From Hallella mizrahii (GTDB lineage: Bacteria; Bacteroidota; Bacteroidia; Bacteroidales; Bacteroidaceae): 64,000 bases of DNA. Location of the stretch: the NCBI RefSeq assembly GCF_009695775.1, contig NZ_VUNG01000015.1:1-64000 (forward strand). The letters are read 5' to 3'. Both the position numbers and the translations under genes were made by a program. Numbering within the stretch: position 1 is the stretch's first letter; each line of letters opens with the position of its first letter. The notes beneath the pieces were generated by a model. That model saw only the letters and a program-made list of their open reading frames with translations, was not told the DNA's origin and did not search any database. Of this stretch, positions 24,750 to 34,100 are shown one piece after another.

Positions 24750-26396
24750 TTATTCCACTCTGAACCAGTCCGCATCCACCCATCCGCGGTTGCCTGTGGT
24801 GCCGGGTCGCATGCTGACGAGACCCATCTTAGCACCGATCCACTTGCCTTTTCTGAGTGAGAAACTGTCTCCTGCAGAGTGGTAGTGCTTGTTGTCAAGA
24901 CTGTACGAGAATCGGGCTTGACCCTTGTCAATGCGGATTCGTAGATAGATGTCTTCATGAATGGCGGGTGAGTAGGGGATGGTGTCTACTTCGGTAGGCT
25001 CCAAGGTAGCCAGAATCTTCTCCGTCTCTTTCCCTTGTCGGTCAGCATCCTTGCAGTTGATTTGCAGCAGTTCAAACTTGTTTCCCTTCCGTCGGCATAC
25101 AAGAGCCTGATAGTTCATGCCCATGACCACGACGCCACCATACTGCCCGTCGCTTTTGGCCGTGACGCGCATCTTTGCCGTCGCGGTGAGCGTAGGTGCT
25201 GGCAGCTTTTGCAAAAGCAGGTTGCCAGCTTGCCATAGACCGGTGCCCGGCTGTTCGTCGGCATTGTAGAGTCTCATGGTACCATTGGCTGTCGGCATAC
25301 CCCACAATGGGTTGTAGTTGGCCTGCCATTGCCATTGCAGTCCGAGTTCCCCAGTGTTGAACTCATCGGTTTCCTGTGGATTGACCCTTGTCTTGGAGTT
25401 GCTCTTGGGTTTGCGGTAGGTAGCGTAGGGCTCTCCGCATCCGTCACCGTCCTTGTCGTTGCCGATCACCGGCCACCCTCCTTTCCATGCCATCGGTTGC
25501 AAATAGACGACCCGTCCATAGGCGTTGCGGTCGTTGAAGTGGAGAAACCAGCCCTCGCCCAGTGCCGTATGCACCCATGCTCCCTGGTGAGGGCCGTTGA
25601 TGTTGGTGTACCCCTGTCGCATTACCGTTCGTGCCTCATAAGGTCCGAAGGGCGACCGTGCTCGCATGGCCAGTTGCCAGCCGTGCTCTACGCCACCGGC
25701 AGGGCAGAGAATCCAGTACCATCCGTTGTGTTTGTAGAGTTTTGGACCCTCTGTGGTATGGTTGAGCTGTCCACCATCGTATACGATGCGTGGCGCGCTG
25801 ATGGCGTGACTGCCGTCGGCGGAAAGTTCCCACATCGTGAGCACGCTGTTGAATCCAGCTCTGCTGCCTGCCCAGCCGTTGACGAGATAGCAGTGCCCGT
25901 CATCGTCCCACAGGGGGCAGGAGTCTATCATGCCTTTCCCTGCAATGACACATTCCGGTTGGCCCCAAGGCCCCTGAGGCTGCCGGGCACTCACGCGCAT
26001 GATGCCCTGGTCGGGATCACCCCAGTAAATGAAGTATTCACCTTTGTGGTAGCGGATCGACGGTGCCCATACGCCTTTGCCGTGCTGAGGCTTGCCGAAG
26101 AGCGAGTCGGGCTGTTGCCGGTTGAGCGCATGACCGATGATCTCCCAGTTCACGAGATCCTTGGAATGAAGGATGGGCAGTCCGGGAATACAGTTAAAAC
26201 TGCTCGCCGTCAGATAATAGTCTTCGCCGACAGCGATGGCGTCAGGATCACTATAGTCGGCAAAGAGCACGGGATTTTTATACATGCCGTTGCCCAAGTC
26301 CGGATCCCAGACCTTGGAGTGGTATTGTGCTGAGGCTGGGAGCTGTCCCATGCCGGCACATAACAGGAGTGCGAGGAAAAGAGATTTCTTTTTCAT
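24750..26396 (-). CDS. Glycoside hydrolase family 43 enzyme (xylosidase/arabinofuranosidase type)
   Basis: 548 residues with a signal peptide (MKKKSLFLALLLCAGMGQLPASAQ). A five-bladed propeller occupies about 30-320: NPVLFADYSDPDAIAVGEDYYLTASSF carries the catalytic base Asp, MIDSCPLWDDDGHCYLVNG the pKa-tuning Asp, and TEGPKLYKHNGWYWI the acid Glu. SSFNCIPGLPILHSKDLVNWEIIGHAL is close to GH43 subfamily 12-like enzymes. The C-terminal 190 residues form a beta-sandwich (from NTGELGLQWQWQANYNPLW), as in two-domain GH43 xylosidases. It should act on arabinoxylan or related plant side chains in the periplasm. It stands alone here, without SusCD genes. Confidence 0.92.
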   Translation of the reverse strand: MKKKSLFLALLLCAGMGQLPASAQYHSKVWDPDLGNGMYKNPVLFADYSDPDAIAVGEDYYLTASSFNCIPGLPILHSKDLVNWEIIGHALNRQQPDSLFGKPQHGKGVWAPSIRYHKGEYFIYWGDPDQGIMRVSARQPQGPWGQPECVIAGKGMIDSCPLWDDDGHCYLVNGWAGSRAGFNSVLTMWELSADGSHAISAPRIVYDGGQLNHTTEGPKLYKHNGWYWILCPAGGVEHGWQLAMRARSPFGPYEARTVMRQGYTNINGPHQGAWVHTALGEGWFLHFNDRNAYGRVVYLQPMAWKGGWPVIGNDKDGDGCGEPYATYRKPKSNSKTRVNPQETDEFNTGELGLQWQWQANYNPLWGMPTANGTMRLYNADEQPGTGLWQAGNLLLQKLPAPTLTATAKMRVTAKSDGQYGGVVVMGMNYQALVCRRKGNKFELLQINCKDADRQGKETEKILATLEPTEVDTIPYSPAIHEDIYLRIRIDKGQARFSYSLDNKHYHSAGDSFSLRKGKWIGAKMGLVSMRPGTTGNRGWVDADWFRVE

Positions 26397-26558
26397 TGGT
26401 CTGTCTTTTTGGGTTTCTTATCAAACAGGATAACTTGCAGAAGTCGTTTGCTTACTCACTTAACGTATGGCCATTCCATGATATTGTGTAGCCTCCGCGT
26501 AGAAAGTGGTAACGATATGCCCTTAATAGAGTACGAAAGAACCTTGGAGGATACTTAT

Positions 26559-26768
26559 AAAAAAAAGACAGCCTGGAATCACTTCCAAGCTGTCTCGTAT
26601 CTGAAATTTGTAATTTTCAATGTAGAGCGACGATTCGCTCTCTTTGGTTATCCTACAATCTTTGTTCTTTACCTTTTACTAATACCTTACTGATTACAAT
26701 CTTAAACCTAATAACTAAAAACCTAAATCTATTACTAACCTAAACAATCTATTAATCTTTTGACACTG
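26559..26768 (-). ncRNA. Candidate small RNA, about 200 nt, C-poor 5' half
   Basis: The minus strand has a perfect -7 box TACCTTTG (26776-26769) and, about 170 bp on, a terminator: AGACAGC stem (26595-26566, GACAGC..GCTGTC with inner GGAA/TTCC) followed by T8. No protein is encoded between. The first 110 nt of the transcript are almost free of C (plus strand almost free of G), which keeps that part unpaired. It contains several TAGGTT/TAGATT-like units. It is not part of the gene ending at 26934 or the gene starting at 26396. I cannot assign a known RNA family; 6S-like pairing of the ends is not seen. Confidence 0.5.
26566..26595 (-). terminator. Terminator of the candidate small RNA
   Basis: AGACAGCCTGGAA and TTCCAAGCTGTCT pair with one CT/AA internal mismatch around a 4-nt loop, followed by eight T on the minus strand. 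Confidence 0.8.
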
Positions 26769-26800
26769 CAAAGGTACGACGAATACTTCGAACCCTCGAA
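26769..26800 (-). promoter_or_regulatory. Promoter of the candidate small RNA
   Basis: TACCTTTG at 26776-26769 is a perfect -7 box; TTCG lies 20 bp upstream (26800-26797), a one-base-off -33 element. Start expected near 26765. Confidence 0.55.
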
Positions 26801-26933
26801 TATTTTCTGAAAGAAGTATCTTTTTCCCCGTCTTTCTTAATCTATATCAAGTGGCTGTGTGCGATAACAACAACAAGTTATGCCTTTTCTGCGTTTTTGA
26901 TGACGTGGAGGGCTAAGGCAGTATGCCGTTGTC

Positions 26934-27546
26934 TCATTTCAACCGGTCCATGATGTCATGGGGCAGTTGCAGCATGACGGGTTGCACGCAACCGCGGTAT
27001 TGCTTGTCGGGTTCACCGACGGCAACCAGCAACACCGAGAAGGAACGTCGGGGCTTGTCCCATCCTGCCTCATAGTTGGTGATACGGAATGTGTTGTCAT
27101 CAATCTTTTCCACGGGTCCGCTGATGACTTCTATATGAGGCCGGTTGGCGGCGTGGTCGTCAGTCCGCTTCACGTGTGTGCTGTCAGAATAGGCTGCTTG
27201 CAGATGAAACGTGATGCCGTCGGCGTCTGGTATCCATTGGGCGAGCATACCGCACTGTACTTTGCTGTTCAACGGCAGCAGCTTTCCATTTTGGCAGACA
27301 CCAACATATTGGCGGCGCTTACCTCTACTCTCGCGATAGCGTGCCATCGTCATCTCGGCCATCTCGCGATCGAAATACCAGAAGGCATCGTGTGGATCGC
27401 CCTTATAAGTGTTTCTCGAGATAGTGCTTGGTGTTTGCTTCCCATCGGGCAAGGTCAGCATTTCCTTTTGCTGTGGCTTTGGCTGAAGAGCTGAGTGGAA
27501 ACTGCAGCATTGACAGAAGGATAAGATAAAGAACGGTATGTTTCAT
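26934..27546 (-). pseudogene. Secreted hypothetical protein gene with a frameshift after the signal peptide
   Basis: ATG 27546 begins a clear signal peptide (MKHTVLYLILLSMLQFPLSSSA) but this frame stops after 47 codons. The mature part lies one frame away: a 175-codon frame from ATG 27461 downstream to 26934, and it stays open upstream of that ATG through LQPKPQQKE, right where the signal peptide should join. A single 1-base change near 27480-27490 would restore one protein of about 200 residues. The body (DPHDAFWYFDREMAEMTMARYRESRGKRRQYVGV...) is not recognised. Either the gene is dead, or the base is a sequencing error, or the cytoplasmic 175-residue form is made. Confidence 0.55.
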
Positions 27547-27815
27547 GCGTTTTTTCTTTTTAATATAACGTATAAAGTCTCGATGTTACGTATACCATAG
27601 CCTTTGTTTTGTGTAGCAGCTTCGTGTCCTTCGTATTCTCGTAGTTCCATGTTTGTTGGCTTTTCTGACAATAAACGTGCACTGAGAAGGCGTTTTTTTC
27701 GAGCAAGCAGTCTTTCTCTTCGATTTTTGCGAATTTTGAGATGTTTTTATAAAGCGCTGAAATATAATAAGATATGAAAAATCGCGTTTTTTACTCTTTG
27801 TCAAAAAGGTACTTT

Positions 27816-27845
27816 GACCAAAAATTCTCTAGAGAATTTTTGGTC
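27816..27845. repeat. Perfect 30-bp palindrome
   Basis: GACCAAAAATTCTCT and its exact reverse complement, with no spacer. It lies in a 700-bp gene-free stretch (27547-28248) that has AT-rich sequence with TTTTTGACC/GGTCA-like words nearby, a 45-bp repeat at 27991-28035 and the toxin-antitoxin promoter. A spacerless palindrome of this size could be a dimer-binding site or the trace of an inversion junction. Confidence 0.8.
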
Positions 27846-27990
27846 ATCTCGGTAGTTTGACTCGGTCATCTCACCTTTTCGATCGCATGAAAAGGCCTTT
27901 TTGACCAAGTCAACTCACTGTTTTTTCTTTGCAACGGCCGATTTTTGGTGTCATCATCCTTGTTTTTCCTGATTTTCAACTCATGTTCCT

Positions 27991-28035
27991 CTCTAGAATG
28001 ACGGAAAATGTTGACAGAGTTTTGTTAAGAGTTTT
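27991..28035 (+). repeat. 45-bp direct repeat, left of the toxin-antitoxin pair
   Basis: CTCTAGAATGAC, then GGAAAATGTTGAC and TTTTGTTAAGAGTTTT match 29107-29151 at nearly every position. The two copies lie 214 bp before the antitoxin start and 126 bp after the toxin stop, so they bracket the pair. Confidence 0.75.
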
Positions 28036-28176
28036 GTTCTGACGCATAGGTGAATTAGACTTAGAGAGCGGGAGCGTGAAATGAAAAGGAAAAGAAGTTG
28101 GTTGTTACAAGTGCCGTCAAATGAAAGATAGAATAATAGAATACGCACGGCTATGTTTAGAAAATAGACCCAAAAA

Positions 28177-28208
28177 CTTGCTACTTTCAAAATAATAATC
28201 TATCTTTG
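28177..28208 (+). promoter_or_regulatory. Promoter of the toxin-antitoxin operon
   Basis: TATCTTTG at 28201-28208, with CTTG 20 bp upstream. Transcript start near 28212 gives a 37-nt leader that holds a strong ribosome site (TAGGAGGTAG). Confidence 0.65.
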
Positions 28209-28248
28209 CAATAGAGAATAATTAATATATTGATAGGAGGTAGAAACA

Positions 28249-28536
28249 ATGGCTACAGGTATAGTGAACTTAAGAGACAGTATATATCAAGAGGCGATGC
28301 GCTATGCGAAAATGCATAACGTAAGTCTTGAATCATTCGTTGAAAATATCATCATAAATACCATTAACCGTGACAAGCACTCTTCAAAGAAATTTAAGCT
28401 TAAGTCTTTTGATGAGCTTTCACCAAGAGTGCAGAGTCTTATTGGCTCCGGACATGTAAGTAAGGAGGCGGAAGATGATATAAATGGTAGAAAAGCACGT
28501 ATGGATAGTCTTGAAAGAAAATATGGTAATGGATAA
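28249..28536 (+). CDS. Ribbon-helix-helix-like antitoxin (DUF6364-type)
   Basis: 95 residues. ATG 28249 is fixed by AGGAGG eight bases upstream. The N-terminal GIVNLRDSIYQEAMRYAKMHNVSLESFVENIII is a ribbon-helix-helix pattern: a short DNA-contacting strand followed by two helices. The C-terminal tail (KSFDELSPRVQSLIGSGHVSKEAEDDING) is the disordered toxin-binding part typical of VapB-like antitoxins of Bacteroidota. It overlaps the toxin gene by 8 bp. A decayed copy of its tail is found at 30875-30967. Confidence 0.82.
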   Translation: MATGIVNLRDSIYQEAMRYAKMHNVSLESFVENIIINTINRDKHSSKKFKLKSFDELSPRVQSLIGSGHVSKEAEDDINGRKARMDSLERKYGNG

Positions 28537-28981
28537 AGTATTCATTGATACTAATATTATGATAGACGTCCTGCTCGGACGTAAGAAGTTCTTAGCGCAA
28601 AGCTCTAATATTTTTCAGTTAGCTGATAGCGGGGCGATAACATTGTATGCTACAGCTCTTTCTTTTGTTAATGCTTTGTACATAGGAAGAAAGGAATTGG
28701 GAAAATCTGAAGCTTTGAAGAAGCTAAAACTGTTTCATGACTTCCTGAACACAGCACCAATGGATGAAGAAGAACTCGCAAGGGCATTTATGATGGATGA
28801 CAAGGACTTTGAAGATAATCTGCAATATTGTTCCGCGTGTTCTGCTGGTTGCAACGTTATTGTTACAAGGAATGTGAAAGATTTCCCCAAAGATGGAGAG
28901 GTAAGAGTAATGATGCCATCAGAGTTCTTAGATGCGTTTGCAGAAGAAGTAGCTAATGATTCTGCCGAAATAAATCCATAA
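28529..28981 (+). CDS. PIN-domain toxin (VapC-like ribonuclease)
   Basis: 150 residues from ATG 28529 (MDKVFIDTNIMIDVLLGR); ATG 28523 is an alternative two codons upstream. FIDTNIMIDVLLGRKKF brings the first PIN Asp, AMDEEELARAF the Glu region and DDKDFEDNLQYCSACSAGCNVIVTRNVKDF the second acidic cluster with the conserved TRNVKDF. These make a Mg-dependent RNA nuclease that cuts tRNA or rRNA in characterised relatives. Overlap with the antitoxin stop (ATGGATAA) fits coupled translation of a type II pair. Confidence 0.85.
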   Translation: MDKVFIDTNIMIDVLLGRKKFLAQSSNIFQLADSGAITLYATALSFVNALYIGRKELGKSEALKKLKLFHDFLNTAPMDEEELARAFMMDDKDFEDNLQYCSACSAGCNVIVTRNVKDFPKDGEVRVMMPSEFLDAFAEEVANDSAEINP

Positions 28982-29106
28982 TCTTTCATGTTAGCACCTC
29001 TTGTCCCTTGTAATTTATTGGGTCAATACGCTGGTTCCGATAGTTTGGAAGTGGCCATCAATGGCAGACTGCCATCTATAGACTTTTCCTTTCACCTCAC
29101 GCTTCC

Positions 29107-29151
29107 CTCTAGAATGACTGGAAATGTTGACGAGGTTTTGTTAAGAGTTTT
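29107..29151 (+). repeat. 45-bp direct repeat, right of the toxin-antitoxin pair
   Basis: Partner of 27991-28035; see there. Confidence 0.75.
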
Positions 29152-29203
29152 ATAGGCTTGCCTTGGCTCCTTTCATCCTTCCTCCTTATGGCCTTATACT
29201 CAG

Positions 29204-29299
29204 CATTTATTCGCTCGCATTGTTGCAGAATCCAAATAAATTGCGTAAGTTTGCAAAAGAATAAAGAATGAACGCGCTATGGAGCAGATGATGAGAAAA
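29204..29299 (+). repeat. 96-bp segment (promoter plus first codons) repeated at 31022-31116
   Basis: The stretch from CATTTATTCGC through the TAAGTTTG promoter to the first seven codons of the ATPase gene recurs 1.8 kb downstream, just before the GH78 gene, with about 85 percent identity by eye. Confidence 0.8.
29222..29253 (+). promoter_or_regulatory. Promoter of the AAA-ATPase/nuclease-like gene
   Basis: TAAGTTTG at 29246-29253 with GTTG 20 bp upstream (29222-29225). Start near 29257, 22 nt before ATG 29279. In the duplicated copy the last G is changed to A (TAAGTTTA at 31066). Confidence 0.65.
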
Positions 29300-30865
29300 T
29301 ATCCGGTAGGCATTCAGACCTTCTCGAAAATCATAAACGGAGGCTATATCTACGTTGATAAGACCGACTTGGTATGGCAACTGGTACATTATGCAAAATT
29401 TATTTTCATGAGCCGTCCCCGCCGCTTTGGCAAGTCGCTGCTCACGTCGACTTTGGAATCGTATTTCAAAGGCGACCGTGAGGTGTTTGAGGGCTTGAAG
29501 ATCATGGAGCTTGAGAAGGAATGGACGCAGTATCCAGTGCTACATCTCGACCTCAGCGTTGCCAAAGGACAGGACAGTGCAGAAGAACTTCGCGAGACGC
29601 TGATGTGGATGATGGGACCATTAGCAAAAGTTTTTGGGCGCGAGAGCGATGAGACCACGCCGGGCAAGCTGCTCACCGGCCTCATCCATCGGGCACAGGA
29701 GAAAACGGGCAAACAGGTGGCAGTGATCATCGACGAGTACGATGCCCCTTTACTTGACGTGCTCCATGACCAGACCACGCTTGACGCCATGCGCAAGGTC
29801 ATGCAGGAGTTCTATGTGCCACTCAAGGCTAACGAACAGTACCTTAAGTTCTGTTTCATCACGGGCATCACGAAGTTTTCGCAACTAAGCATCTCCTCCA
29901 CCCTCAACAACTTAAAGAATGTGTCCTTGCTGCCAAAGTTTGCCACCATCTGCGGATTTACCGAACATGAGGTGCAGACTGTTTTCAAAGAGGACATCTG
30001 CGAAATGGCTAAGGACTTCAAACTGACACCGGAGCAGATGTACGCCAAGATCAAGTTCAAATACGACGGCTATCATTTTGCCGGTGGTGCTGAGGCCGTT
30101 TTCAATCCTTTCAGTCTGCTCAACGCCTTAGGCGACCGATTGCTGAAGAACTACTGGTTTGCCTCCGGCACGCCAACATTCCTCATCAAGCAGATGCAGC
30201 ATTTTCATACAGACATCACCTCGCTCGATTCGCTCGATGTGCCAGAATCGGCCTTCGACCAGCCCACAGAGAACATGAAGGATGCTCTGCCGTTACTCTA
30301 TCAGAGCGGATATCTCACCATCAAGGACTACGATCCAGAAGGCGAGACCTACTTCTTGTCCATTCCCAATCAGGAAGTGCGCGTAGGCTATGTCAATGGT
30401 TTGCTGCCCACCTATACAGGCTTGAACAGCGGTGACGTGCAAGTAGGCTTTGCCTTAAAATTCTGGAGAGCCTTGAAGCTGGGCGACATCAATCTTGCCA
30501 TGAACCACATGCAGGCTTACCTCGCCGGCATCCCCTACGTCGAGGGCTTTAAGCAGAAACTCGCTGAGGCCAAGACAAAGGAAGGCTTCTACGAGTACAC
30601 CTTTTATCTGATCTTCTCCATGCTCAATGTCTATGTGCGCACGCAGGTGAAGGTAGCGGGCGGCCGCGTGGATATGGTCATCTTCATGCCCGACACCATC
30701 TACGTCATGGAGCTGAAGGTGGGCGACACGGCACGCCATGCACTTGACCAAATCAACGCTCGCGGCTATGCCAAGCCTTATCTCACCGACGGCCGGCGGG
30801 TGGTGAAGGTCGGCATCCGCTTCGATGCAGACAAGCACACCGTGGATGAATGGGAGGTGGAGTGA
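29279..30865 (+). CDS. AAA-ATPase-like protein with PD-(D/E)XK nuclease C-terminus (DUF1703 type)
   Basis: 528 residues. The N-terminal IQTFSKIINGGYIYVDKTDLVWQLVHYAKFIFMSRPRRFGKSLLTSTLESYF is the signature of the AAA_lid/ATPase_like family (PF09820), with PRRFGKS as a variant P-loop. Walker B-like: VAVIIDEYDAPLLD. The C-terminal VKVAGGRVDMVIFMPDTIYVMELKVGDTARHALDQINARGYAKPY has the D...ExK core of a PD-(D/E)XK nuclease (PF08011). These genes are very abundant and repeated in Bacteroidota genomes; their cellular role is unknown, with links to mobile DNA suspected. It is a single gene with its own promoter, and pieces of a second copy lie downstream. Confidence 0.9.
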   Translation: MEQMMRKYPVGIQTFSKIINGGYIYVDKTDLVWQLVHYAKFIFMSRPRRFGKSLLTSTLESYFKGDREVFEGLKIMELEKEWTQYPVLHLDLSVAKGQDSAEELRETLMWMMGPLAKVFGRESDETTPGKLLTGLIHRAQEKTGKQVAVIIDEYDAPLLDVLHDQTTLDAMRKVMQEFYVPLKANEQYLKFCFITGITKFSQLSISSTLNNLKNVSLLPKFATICGFTEHEVQTVFKEDICEMAKDFKLTPEQMYAKIKFKYDGYHFAGGAEAVFNPFSLLNALGDRLLKNYWFASGTPTFLIKQMQHFHTDITSLDSLDVPESAFDQPTENMKDALPLLYQSGYLTIKDYDPEGETYFLSIPNQEVRVGYVNGLLPTYTGLNSGDVQVGFALKFWRALKLGDINLAMNHMQAYLAGIPYVEGFKQKLAEAKTKEGFYEYTFYLIFSMLNVYVRTQVKVAGGRVDMVIFMPDTIYVMELKVGDTARHALDQINARGYAKPYLTDGRRVVKVGIRFDADKHTVDEWEVE

Positions 30866-30874
30866 TATGAGAAG

Positions 30875-30967
30875 ATGGAATCACCAAGTGTACAAAAACT
30901 TGTTGGTCCCGGGCATGTAAGTAAAGAAGTGGACATAGCCAGGGGTCTTACCTTTGACACCATATAG
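30875..30967 (+). pseudogene. Remnant of an RHH antitoxin tail
   Basis: Thirty codons from ATG 30875 read PSVQKLVGPGHVSKEVD, closely matching PRVQSLIGSGHVSKEAED in the intact antitoxin at 28249-28536. The frame has a stop just upstream (the TGA of the ATPase gene) and another soon after, so only the tail survives. It shows that a second toxin-antitoxin pair once lay here. Confidence 0.6.
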
Positions 30968-31013
30968 TATTGAAGGTTGTGATCTGCGAGAAGTAGCATC
31001 TTTTTCATTTTGC
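30952..31013 (+). repeat. 62-bp direct repeat, left copy (partner 34180-34243)
   Basis: CTTTGACACCATAT ... ATTGAAGGTTG ... GATCTGCGAG ... TCTTTTTCATTTTGC recurs after the GH78 gene. The two copies bracket 31145-34162. Confidence 0.8.
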
Positions 31014-31021
31014 ACCTGAAC

Positions 31022-31116
31022 CATTTATTCGCTTGCTTTGTTGCAGAATCCAAATAAATTGCGTAAGTTTACAAAAGAATAAACAAAGAACGCACGATGG
31101 TGCAGATGATGAGAAA
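31022..31116 (+). repeat. Second copy of the ATPase promoter/start segment
   Basis: Partner of 29204-29299. Its ATG at 31097 opens MVQMMRKHLLLISN and then a stop, so it is a broken start of a second ATPase gene. Confidence 0.75.
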
Positions 31117-31144
31117 GCACTTACTCCTTATTTCTAATTGATAT

Positions 31145-34100
31145 ATGCGTAGAATATTGATAATGTCCCTATTGGGATTTATTTTCACCCTTCAAGCACA
31201 AGCCTTTCGCTGGGCATCCGATGCCCAGTGGATAGGCTCTTCCGATGATGACCAATGTCTTTACAGCCCTTATCTGGCGGCTTTCAGACTGAGTATACAG
31301 TTCAGATTAGGCGTCCATGCTGATGAAGCCTCCATCGTGTGGGGCGCGGACGATGAACGACTATTGTCTGCCGACATGAATCCGTTTGAGGTGAGTCACG
31401 AGAAAGGGCAAACCTGGGTTAAACTTGTCTATCGGCAAATCGGTGACTCGGCCACCGTTAACGTTTATCGTAAAGGCTATGCACCTGCAGACGATGACGC
31501 GCAGCCTTTGGCAGTCTTCCCGGTTCCGAGGCAATCGACTTCTGCCACCCGCGGCTTTCACCACATTGTCATCGCCTCTTGCCTTGGCGACAGCAAGATA
31601 TATGTCGACTCCGTGAGCGTGGGAACTATCAACCTGAATCCACTTGGGCGCGGGGGCGACTTCATTGCCTTCCCTGTTCTTGGAAAGGTGGGGTTTGCTG
31701 TGGGCGAAGGTCAGAAAGCGGAGGTCAGAGAGTTCGCTGTCGGCAACTATCGTTCACCTTACGGTAGGATCGCCCGAATAAAAGAACTCGAGGGTACTTA
31801 CGACGGCTTGACACGTATCATTGATCCCAGCAGGCACTCCATGCCTCTCCTCAGAGGTTATTTCAACGCACGTGGCGCGGTGAAGAAGGCAGAACTTCGC
31901 ATCACGGCCCGCGGCATTTATGACGTGAAGCTGAATGGAAAAGCTGTCAACAACAGCTATCTCTGTCCAGGCTACACTCAGTACAACCGCACACAGCCTT
32001 ATCAAAGTTATGACGTGACGGAAGACCTTCGCCAGGGTAACAATCAACTGGACGTGCAGCTTGCCGAAGGCTGGTGGATGGGAGCTGCAACCTACGAGGG
32101 ACAGAACTGGAACTACTTCGGTGACCGTATGTCGATGAAGTGTCAGCTGGATATTCTCTATGATGATGGACATAAACAGACCTTTGTCAGTGGTCCGCAA
32201 GATTGGAAGTATACCAGTCAGTCGCCGGTCGTCTATGGTAGCCTATTCCAGGGTGAGGTGTACGATGCTCGCAAAGAAAATGGTGAGGAAGAGTGGGAAC
32301 CCTGTGAAGTCATAGGAATAAAAGGACATGTCAGTCACGAAGGGTGGGGCAATGGCCCTGCCCCCGACGACTATAGCCAGCTTCAATACATGGAAACCAG
32401 CAGCGACGATAGCGTAGACAGCATCGCAACGCTGACGGCGATCGGTATGACGGAGCCGCGTCGCGGTGTCTATGTCTACGACATGGGGCAGAATATGGTA
32501 GGTGTGCCGCGGCTATGTTTCCACAACCTCAAGCCTGGACAACGTGTCAAGGTAAGATATGCCGAAGTTCTTTACCCCAATTTGCCAGAATATAGCGGAA
32601 AGCAAGGAATGCTCATGCTCGAAAACATTCGTGCTGCCATGGCTCAAGACATCTACATTGCCCGTGGAGGAAAGGAAGAAACTTTTGCTCCACGCTATAC
32701 CACGCATGGCTTCCGCTATATGGAGATAACAGGTGTAGACACCCCCCTGGCTTTAGAGCAGGTACAAGGTGTAGTGCTCAGCTCTGCTCATTGCATACAG
32801 GCACACTATGAGTGTTCTGACAGTCTCGTCAATCATCTGTGGAGAAATATATTATGGTCCACACGTGGTAACCTTCTCAGCATCCCTACAGATTGTCCAC
32901 AGCGAAACGAGCGTTTGGGATGGGCCGGCGATCTCTCTGTGTTCTCGCCGACTCTTGTCTATCTGACGAATGCTCAGGCTCTGCTACGGCGCTACCTGCA
33001 ATCAATGCGTGACGTGCAACATGATAACGGACGAATGCCCGACATCGCTCCGTTGGGTGGTGGCTTCGGTGGGTTCTTGTGGGGATCAGCGAGCATCACT
33101 GTGCCATGGGAGATGTATCAACAGTGGGCTGATACTCTTACCCTACGGCAGCATTACCCTGCCATGCACGGATATATGGAATATGTGCGGACGCATTACT
33201 TCGATGCTAAGACAGGGCTGTTGGTTCAAGAACATGCGTGGGGAGACCTTTCCGACTGGCTGAGTCCTGTCTACGCCCAAGACGATAAGAGCCTGATATG
33301 GGAGGCCTACTATATCCATTGTCTCGACATCATGGCGCAAGCGGCAAGGGTACTGAACTACACTTTTGATGCTGCAACATATGGTAAAACGGCCAGTGAA
33401 CGGCGACGTTTCTTCTGCGAAACTTATCTCGACAAGACAACGGGACGTACCATTGCCTCGGCCTTCATGGGTGAGAAGAGGGGCAGCCTCGTTGACACAG
33501 AGGTGAGCTATGCGCTGCCCTTGGCTTTTGACATTGTTCCACTATCCCTTCGTTCTCGACTCGCCGACAATCTGCTTAGCGTGATGAATCGCGAGAACCG
33601 CATGGACAACGGTCGCTCCGCCCCTCCGCACTCTCTCTTGACGGGGTTCATCGGGACAAGTTGGATCAGCCGGGCCTTGAGTCTCAGCGGACATACCGAC
33701 GAAGCTTATCGTTTACTTACGCAACGACAGTATCCTTCATGGCTTTATCCTGTCACTCAGGGAGCCACCACAATATGGGAAAGACTCAATTCATATACAA
33801 GTGAAGACGGCTTTGGCGGCAACAACCGCATGAATTCCTTCAACCATTATAGTTTTGGCGCTGTTGGGTATTGGCTGATGGCACATTCTCTTGGCATACA
33901 GCGTAGTCCCCATCATCCCGGTTTTAAACATTTTATATGGGCTCCGGAAGCAGACTCTACCGGAAAACTTACTTACGCCAAAGGTTGGTACAACACTGCC
34001 TATGGGCGGATAGAGAGCAGTTGGGAGATAAAGGGGAATAAGGTTATCTATTGTCTGACTATTCCTAAAGGCATCTCTGCTACGCTGATCATGCCGGGGA

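Noticed and set aside
26409..26693. A 94-codon plus-strand frame
   Set aside because: It crosses the terminator of the candidate small RNA on the other strand and does not look like a protein.
26559..26768. 6S RNA
   Set aside because: Size fits, but the two ends do not pair and the C-poor 5' half cannot form the long 6S hairpin.
27586..27804. A 72-codon minus-strand frame
   Set aside because: Low-complexity Lys/Arg-rich product from AT-rich DNA without start signals.
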